Positions 59,770 to 64,000 of a DNA stretch of 64,000 nucleotides are shown piece by piece (the first letter of the stretch is position 1; each line of letters starts with the position of its first letter). The notes under the pieces were generated by a model. That model saw only the letters and a list, made by a program, of their open reading frames with translations. It did no database searches and was not told the origin of the DNA. Location: positions 20,909-84,908 of the forward strand of contig JAUXGN010000006.1 of NCBI GenBank assembly GCA_030622115.1, given 5' to 3'. The position numbers were made by a program, and so were the translations under genes. This DNA is from Candidatus Eiseniibacteriota bacterium. GTDB taxonomy: Bacteria; Joyebacterota; Joyebacteria; Joyebacterales; Joyebacteraceae.

Positions 59770-61023
59770 ATGCAGCACGATATCACTGACGTTGGCCTCG
59801 CCCGGAAGGGGCGAGACAGAACCGAGTGGGCAGCACAGACGATGCCGGTTCTCAGAAGCATTCGGGACCGGTTTGCGAAGGAGCGGCCGCTTGAGGGACA
59901 CGTCGTGGGCGCGTGCCTTCACGTTACCACCGAAACCGCCAATCTGATGATTGCGCTGGCGGCGGGTGGGGCGGAGGTGTGGCTGACGGCTTCGAATCCG
60001 CTCAGCACACAGGATGATGTTGCCGCCCATCTGGTGAAGGACCATGGGATGCCGGTCTTCGCGGTCCGCGGTGAAGACAATGACAGGTACTATAGTCATA
60101 TCCGCGCGATCCTTGATGCCTCTCCGGGAATAACGCTGGATGATGGCGCAGATCTTGTATCTGCGATCCACGAGGAGAGAGCTGATCTCATTCCCGATCT
60201 GATCGGAAGCATGGAGGAGACGACGACAGGCGTGATTCGCCTGAAGGCCATGGAGAAGGACGGGAAGCTCCAGGTTCCCGTCATCGCGGTGAATGACGCC
60301 AACACGAAGCATATGTTCGACAACAGATACGGAACTGGCCAGAGCACGATTGACGGCATTCTGCGAGCCACAAACGCGCTGATCGCGGGATCGACATTCG
60401 TTGTGGCGGGCTACGGATGGTGCGGGCGCGGGCTGGCCAACAGGGCGCGCGGGATGGGCGCCAACGTCGTAATCACCGAGGTGGATCCACTCAAGGCGCT
60501 CGAGGCCGTGATGGACGGTTTCCGCGTGATGCCGATGGATCAGGCGGCTCCGCTCGGTGATATCTTCGTCACCCTGACCGGCGACATCCGTGTTCTGACA
60601 GGCCGGCACTTCGAGGCTATGAAGGATGGCGTTCTGGTCGCCAATTCAGGGCACTTCGACGTCGAGATCGACAAGGAAGCTCTCGCTGATCTGGCAAGCG
60701 AGACAAGCCATCCGAGGGATTCTGTCGACACCTACATGATCAAGGGTAAGCGCATCAATCTTCTCGGAGAGGGGCGCCTCGTCAACCTGTCGGCGGCAGA
60801 GGGACACCCCGCGGCTGTCATGGACATGAGTTTTGCGAACCAGGCCCTGTGCTGCGAATATCTGGCCAAGTTGGATGAGAGGCTGGAGGCAGGCGTTTAC
60901 CGAGTACCTGCTGAGATTGACGCGGATGTCTCGCGGCTCAAACTGATTTCGATGGGAACCGAGATCGACACGCTGACCGACGAGCAGAAGGAGTACCTGG
61001 CTTCGTGGGAGTTCGGCACGTAG
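59770..61023 (+). CDS. ahcY: Adenosylhomocysteinase
   Basis: It hydrolyses S-adenosylhomocysteine to adenosine and homocysteine. The product has 417 residues, the shorter form without the roughly 40-residue insertion of many bacterial enzymes. [19 protein letters not shown] and [11 protein letters not shown] begin the substrate domain, [19 protein letters not shown] is the signature, and [21 protein letters not shown] binds NAD. The C-terminal YLASWEFGT lacks the KPDHYRY end of the longer class, consistent with the archaeal/thermophile-like type. A terminator follows. Confidence 0.94.
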   Translation: MQHDITDVGLARKGRDRTEWAAQTMPVLRSIRDRFAKERPLEGHVVGACLHVTTETANLMIALAAGGAEVWLTASNPLSTQDDVAAHLVKDHGMPVFAVRGEDNDRYYSHIRAILDASPGITLDDGADLVSAIHEERADLIPDLIGSMEETTTGVIRLKAMEKDGKLQVPVIAVNDANTKHMFDNRYGTGQSTIDGILRATNALIAGSTFVVAGYGWCGRGLANRARGMGANVVITEVDPLKALEAVMDGFRVMPMDQAAPLGDIFVTLTGDIRVLTGRHFEAMKDGVLVANSGHFDVEIDKEALADLASETSHPRDSVDTYMIKGKRINLLGEGRLVNLSAAEGHPAAVMDMSFANQALCCEYLAKLDERLEAGVYRVPAEIDADVSRLKLISMGTEIDTLTDEQKEYLASWEFGT

Positions 61024-61052
61024 CCGGTTCGAAGCTCATCAAGCGACGGTTG

Positions 61053-61081
61053 ATCGGGCAGGCATCCAATTGCTGCCCGAT
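61053..61081. terminator. Hairpin terminator after ahcY, possibly bidirectional
   Basis: ATCGGGCAG (61053-61061) pairs perfectly with CTGCCCGAT (61073-61081), and TTGCTTTCT follows. It lies between the convergent ahcY and lptG genes and could serve both. Confidence 0.75.
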
Positions 61082-61093
61082 TTGCTTTCTCGT

Positions 61094-62170
61094 CTACCTT
61101 CGGGCTCGCGTTGTCATCCACAATCCAATCGCCGCGAACAGGACGTTCACGCTCCAGGCAGCGACTAGTGGATGAAGGACACCTTGGCGACCGAGAACCT
61201 GGGCGACCTGGATGAGGCCGTAGTAGAGGAATGAGGTGGAAAGGGCAAGCGCGAACGCAAGAGCAAAGCCGCTCTTGCGACTCGCCATCGCTGACGGAGC
61301 GGCCATTAGAGTCATGATGAACGTGACAAATGGGAACGCTATCTTCAGATTCAGTGCCACCTTGAGCGCACGTGGATCGGTTCCAGTTGCTTCGAGCTTT
61401 GCGATGTAATCCCTGAGTTCGAAGTATCCACGCTCTTCAGGCTCCAGAGGGGGATGCACGAGGTCGTCCGGGGTGGGCTCCGAATAGGAGAGGACGAATG
61501 TCTCGAACGGAGTTGTCTCTTCGCCGTCCGGCGTGAACATCCGCAGCCTCCCGGATGAAAGAACCCAGTGATCGTCATCCCATCTTGCGGACTCGGCGTC
61601 GATCCGCATCGTGGGCCGCAAGTCGTCATCAAACTCCTCGATCGTAACACCCTCCATTGTCTGACGGCGCGTGTTGTAACGTCTGGTCAGCAGCATGTTG
61701 CCATCCGGTCTCATGTAGATGAGGTCCGTGCGGATCCTCGGGTCGCTCGCATTCCTCTTGATGTGCTCATCTTCGATGGCGATCCGGTGTCGCGTGGCAG
61801 GTGGGAGAACCGTCTCTCCCATCACCATCGTTCCGAGGCTGATGACGAACGCCAGGCCGAGAACCGGAGAGAGAATCCTCCTCGTGCTGAGACCGGCGCT
61901 CTTCATGGCGATCACTTCATTTGAGCGAGCGAGGCCGCCAATGGAGAGGAGAGTTGCGAGAAGCACAGCGACAGGCGCGGTCAGAACGAAGATGAGCGGG
62001 GTCGAGTAGAAGTAGTATAGGAAGATGATCCTGAAAGGAACGCTGTGGTCGATGAAAGTGTGCGCGTGATCGAAGAGATCCACAAGGACGAAGATAACGA
62101 CGAAAGACGCGAAGATGAGAACCAGCGGCTTCAGAACTGCGCGCAGGATGTAGGCGCGGAGTATTCTCAC
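61094..62170 (-). CDS. lptG: LPS export permease LptG (YjgP/YjgQ family)
   Basis: The product has 358 residues from a GTG at 62170 on the minus strand that overlaps the lptF stop by 4 nt. RILRAYILRAVLKPLVL and FVLVDLFDHAHTFIDH form the N-terminal membrane region, with further helices and ARSNEVIAMKSAGLSTRRIL, the conserved coupling segment contacting LptB. A central beta-jellyroll periplasmic part (about 135-270) and three C-terminal helices follow. It is the partner of LptF and LptB in LPS extraction. LptF versus LptG naming rests on order and the long N-terminal pattern. Confidence 0.85.
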   Translation of the reverse strand: MRILRAYILRAVLKPLVLIFASFVVIFVLVDLFDHAHTFIDHSVPFRIIFLYYFYSTPLIFVLTAPVAVLLATLLSIGGLARSNEVIAMKSAGLSTRRILSPVLGLAFVISLGTMVMGETVLPPATRHRIAIEDEHIKRNASDPRIRTDLIYMRPDGNMLLTRRYNTRRQTMEGVTIEEFDDDLRPTMRIDAESARWDDDHWVLSSGRLRMFTPDGEETTPFETFVLSYSEPTPDDLVHPPLEPEERGYFELRDYIAKLEATGTDPRALKVALNLKIAFPFVTFIMTLMAAPSAMASRKSGFALAFALALSTSFLYYGLIQVAQVLGRQGVLHPLVAAWSVNVLFAAIGLWMTTRARR

Positions 62171-63516
62171 TTTGTGTTGCTCCGTTTCGCGACCGGTACT
62201 CTGACGACGAAATCGACGATCGTCGTGACGCGCTGAGCACGCCATTCGAGGCATGTGGACAGCGTGAGCGTGAGTCCGATTGCTCCGAAGAACACATTCG
62301 GCGCCCACATCGCGAGCGCTGCGTTGACGTAGCCCCGGTCTCCGAGTTGCTCTCCACCCATCAGGAATAGATAGTACACGAGAAAGACCAGAAGCCCTAT
62401 CCCTGCTCCGATCCCGATCCCGCCCCGGCGGCTTCTGATACCAAGTGGGGCGCCGAGTAGAACGAAGATCATGCAGGAGAAGGGAATCGACAGCTTCTTG
62501 TGAAACTCAACGTCCAGGCGCCGGGCCTTCTTCGAACTGCCTGTGATGCCTCTGAGCTCCCCCTGGACCTTGCGGAGGAATTCTGAGCGCCGCTCGCGAA
62601 GGTCGTGGCGCGACAAGAGCTGCGTTTCTCCACGGCTCATCGAGAGCAGGTCCTCCGTGTGCGACAACAGGAGGGAACGAACAGTGTCGGTTCTTGTCGT
62701 GGTCTCAGCCCGGTTAACGTCTCTTCGGGATGCAAGTTCGTTGACCGAGAGTTCCCGGTCGCCACGCCTGCTGCGCTCACTTCTGATCAGGGAACTTCCG
62801 CCCTGTTCTATGTTTATGACATGTCTGTCGAATAGCAGACGATTGAATCTCGTCAGGTCATCTGCATCCGGCTCCAGGATTTCGCCATTCAGGAGTTCCA
62901 CCCGCAGAACGTCATTGGCTTCATCCAGACTCAGCACGCCGCTGTCCGCGACAATCGTCTGGGGAGGTCCGTCAGCCGGAATGCGGTGTATCTTCACCGA
63001 GAACACTTCAGAGGTTTCGGAATCCATGCTATTGATAAAGATGCTGTAGCCGCCGGGCAACTCGGTCAGGACGCCCGGCTCGATCGCGGCAAGCGGCTTG
63101 ACACGGTGGATGTCGACGAGCAGACCCTTGAGGCGATAGTTGGCTGCCGGGAGCAGGCGGTCGCCGAACTCAAACAGGCCGAATGCGATCAGTACGGAGG
63201 CAATCAGGACAGGTAGCATGAGCGAGAAGACATTGACACCGGAGGCTTTGGCCGCGGCTATCTCGTTATCTCCGGCGAGCCGGCCGAACGCCGTCAAGAC
63301 CGCTACCATGACGGCCATCGGCACGGCGAGGAGAGTCATCCATGCCAGACTCAGAGCGAAGGCCTCCAGCACGAAGAGACCGGGCACACCCTTCGCAATG
63401 AAGAGGTTCAGGTAGTCGACCAGAAAATCCATTGAGAGAACGAAATAGAAGATGGCAAGTCCGGCAGATGCAGGGACGAGATGTTGGCGAAGCACGTAGC
63501 GCGCGAGGATGCTCAT
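62167..63516 (-). CDS. lptF: LPS export permease LptF (YjgP/YjgQ family)
   Basis: The product has 449 residues from ATG at 63516. The first helix is SAGLAIFYFVLSMDFLVDYL and the coupling segment is GDNEIAAAKASGVNVFSL, both typical of the family. The periplasmic jellyroll is longer than in LptG and ends in a charged stretch (about 265-335). C-terminal helices carry SIPFSCMIFVLLGAPLGI and a GGEQLG loop. An open extension to 63579 overlaps the likely promoter and was rejected. The ATPase partner lptB is at 44837. Confidence 0.88.
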   Translation of the reverse strand: MSILARYVLRQHLVPASAGLAIFYFVLSMDFLVDYLNLFIAKGVPGLFVLEAFALSLAWMTLLAVPMAVMVAVLTAFGRLAGDNEIAAAKASGVNVFSLMLPVLIASVLIAFGLFEFGDRLLPAANYRLKGLLVDIHRVKPLAAIEPGVLTELPGGYSIFINSMDSETSEVFSVKIHRIPADGPPQTIVADSGVLSLDEANDVLRVELLNGEILEPDADDLTRFNRLLFDRHVINIEQGGSSLIRSERSRRGDRELSVNELASRRDVNRAETTTRTDTVRSLLLSHTEDLLSMSRGETQLLSRHDLRERRSEFLRKVQGELRGITGSSKKARRLDVEFHKKLSIPFSCMIFVLLGAPLGIRSRRGGIGIGAGIGLLVFLVYYLFLMGGEQLGDRGYVNAALAMWAPNVFFGAIGLTLTLSTCLEWRAQRVTTIVDFVVRVPVAKRSNTK

Positions 63517-63579
63517 ATCGTTTTCCGCTCCGGACCGATCATGAAAGGGAGAAGATTCACCAGCTGACTGCGAGAACAA

Positions 63580-63609
63580 GATATACTACCATTTCGTAAC
63601 GACTCGCAA
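63580..63609 (-). promoter_or_regulatory. Candidate promoter of lptF-lptG
   Basis: On the minus strand TTGCGA (63609-63604) and TATATC (63585-63580) are spaced 18 bp, about 60 nt upstream of lptF. It shares the divergent gap with the plus-strand gene that follows. Confidence 0.4.
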
Positions 63610-63682
63610 TATGATTGTGGTCCGTCGGCTGGGTTCTCCTGCCGATGTGCGCGTACGCTCAACCGCTGCTGCCTGGAGCAAG

Positions 63683-64000
63683 ATGATACCCGAATCCCTC
63701 AAGATGTCCCGGCCCCCATCGAACGATGAAAGGTCCAGGGGCACGCCGGAACCTGGATCGCCCCTGGGACGCACCCCCGGTTCGGGACTGGTCTTCTCCG
63801 CGCGTCTTCTGGTTCTGACGTTCATTGTTCTAGCGGTCTTCATGCAGTTCGAGGACGCTGTCCGTGCCGATTCAGGTTCTCCAGCGCCGGCTGACACGCT
63901 TGCCGTCGTCCCCGCTGACACGCTTGCCGTCGTCCCGGCTGACACGCTTGCCGTCGTCCCGGCTGACACGCTTGCCGTCGTCCCGGCTGACACGCTTGCC
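63683..64000 (+). CDS. Predicted membrane-anchored protein with ADTLAVVP repeats (3' end outside the window)
   Basis: The frame is open to the last base. ATG 63683 is preferred because GGAG lies 4 nt upstream; ATG 63611 in the same frame is possible. About 45 polar, proline-rich residues are followed by one hydrophobic helix (LLVLTFIVLAVFMQF), then a short linker and perfect eight-residue repeats ADTLAVVP continuing past the window. This looks like a type II membrane anchor or uncleaved signal with a repetitive extracytoplasmic stalk. No function is recognised. The antisense frame gives an alanine/serine/threonine repeat that is only a shadow. Confidence 0.6.
   Translation, partial: MIPESLKMSRPPSNDERSRGTPEPGSPLGRTPGSGLVFSARLLVLTFIVLAVFMQFEDAVRADSGSPAPADTLAVVPADTLAVVPADTLAVVPADTLAVVPADTLA
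63890..64000 (+). repeat. 24-bp tandem repeat, at least 4.6 copies
   Basis: Units of 24 bp begin GCTGACACGCTTGCCGTCG at 63890, 63914, 63938, 63962 and 63986; the last runs off the window. Copies differ at one position only (CCC versus CCG in the first unit). They encode ADTLAVVP in the plus-strand gene. Confidence 0.92.

Noticed and set aside
58528..60609. A 693-codon minus-strand open frame opposite metK and ahcY
   Set aside because: It is antisense to two clearly recognisable genes, its translation resembles no family and it is rich in Arg and His as expected from complementing GC-rich codons.
63586..63993. Minus-strand open frame with Ser-Ala-Gly-Thr-Thr repeats
   Set aside because: It is the complement of the 24-bp repeat. 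The plus strand reads a plausible membrane helix before the repeat, the minus strand does not.
63890..64000. Possible CRISPR array
   Set aside because: The 24-bp units are directly adjacent with no unique spacers and keep a reading frame.

Overview
The window is GC-rich, gene-dense DNA from a diderm (outer-membrane) bacterium. The outer membrane is shown by a Kdo pathway (kdsB, kdsA, kdsC, kdsD) and Lpt export genes (lptC, lptB, lptF, lptG). A very large gingipain-type protease ends in an SPNPFNP-type C-terminal sorting domain, as seen in type IX secretion cargo. Together with the Bat aerotolerance operon, a VorB-type 2-oxoacid:ferredoxin oxidoreductase and RpoN, this suggests a lineage near the FCB superphylum, perhaps a candidate phylum such as Eisenbacteria, Latescibacteria or Krumholzibacteria. 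That placement is inference; no rRNA or tRNA gene is present to test it. GTG and TTG starts are frequent, and many neighbours overlap by 1-4 nt (translational coupling).

Layout. 1-5489: batA(partial)-batB-batC-batD-batE. 5527-13720: asd, an orphan ecfT, truA, a small transaldolase/fructose-6-phosphate aldolase, a DegP/HtrA protease, then purL, purQ and a PurS-like protein with an extra C-terminal region. 13796-16503: four-subunit 2-oxoacid:ferredoxin oxidoreductase. 16582-22243: a fused radical SAM/DUF2344 protein, RNase G with its own promoter, and pyruvate kinase, closed by a terminator. 22303-29364: a promoter, a leader with a 19-codon peptide and hairpin, then an eight-gene overlapping operon of three tandem paralogous double-GNAT acetyltransferases, msrB, a PerM-like transporter, a YihY/BrkB protein, a BtpA-family protein and ArfB. 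A convergent EamA exporter follows on the minus strand.

30304-37381: secreted-protein island. A TTGACA promoter whose spacer carries a run of nine G precedes a 1694-residue C25 protease, a small exported protein and an FG-GAP repeat protein. 37580-38278: rplU-rpmA with a strong promoter and a terminator. 38480-44056: UPF0173 hydrolase, kdsB, pyrG, kdsA, kdsC, kdsD. 44152-48800: lptC, lptB, rpoN, a free-standing lipoyl-domain protein, lipA and hpf.

48881-56447: a complete mannose-family PTS with its control proteins: hprK, EIIA, EIIB, a GH57 glucanotransferase-like enzyme, EIIC, EIID, HPr with both His15 and Ser46, and Enzyme I. A bifunctional phosphoglucose/phosphomannose isomerase and a sugar nucleotidyltransferase follow, so sugar uptake, alpha-glucan metabolism and sugar-nucleotide supply sit together. 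58615-61023: metK-ahcY (SAM cycle) behind a structured short leader. 61094-63516: lptF-lptG on the minus strand. The window ends inside a plus-strand gene encoding a predicted membrane-anchored protein with an eight-residue tandem repeat.

The items most worth a second look are the triple GNAT operon with its leader, the homopolymer-spacer promoter of the giant protease, the PTS operon containing GH57, the lipoyl mini-protein beside lipA, and the PurS-like protein with an additional domain. No CRISPR array, prophage, insertion sequence, tRNA or rRNA was recognised.
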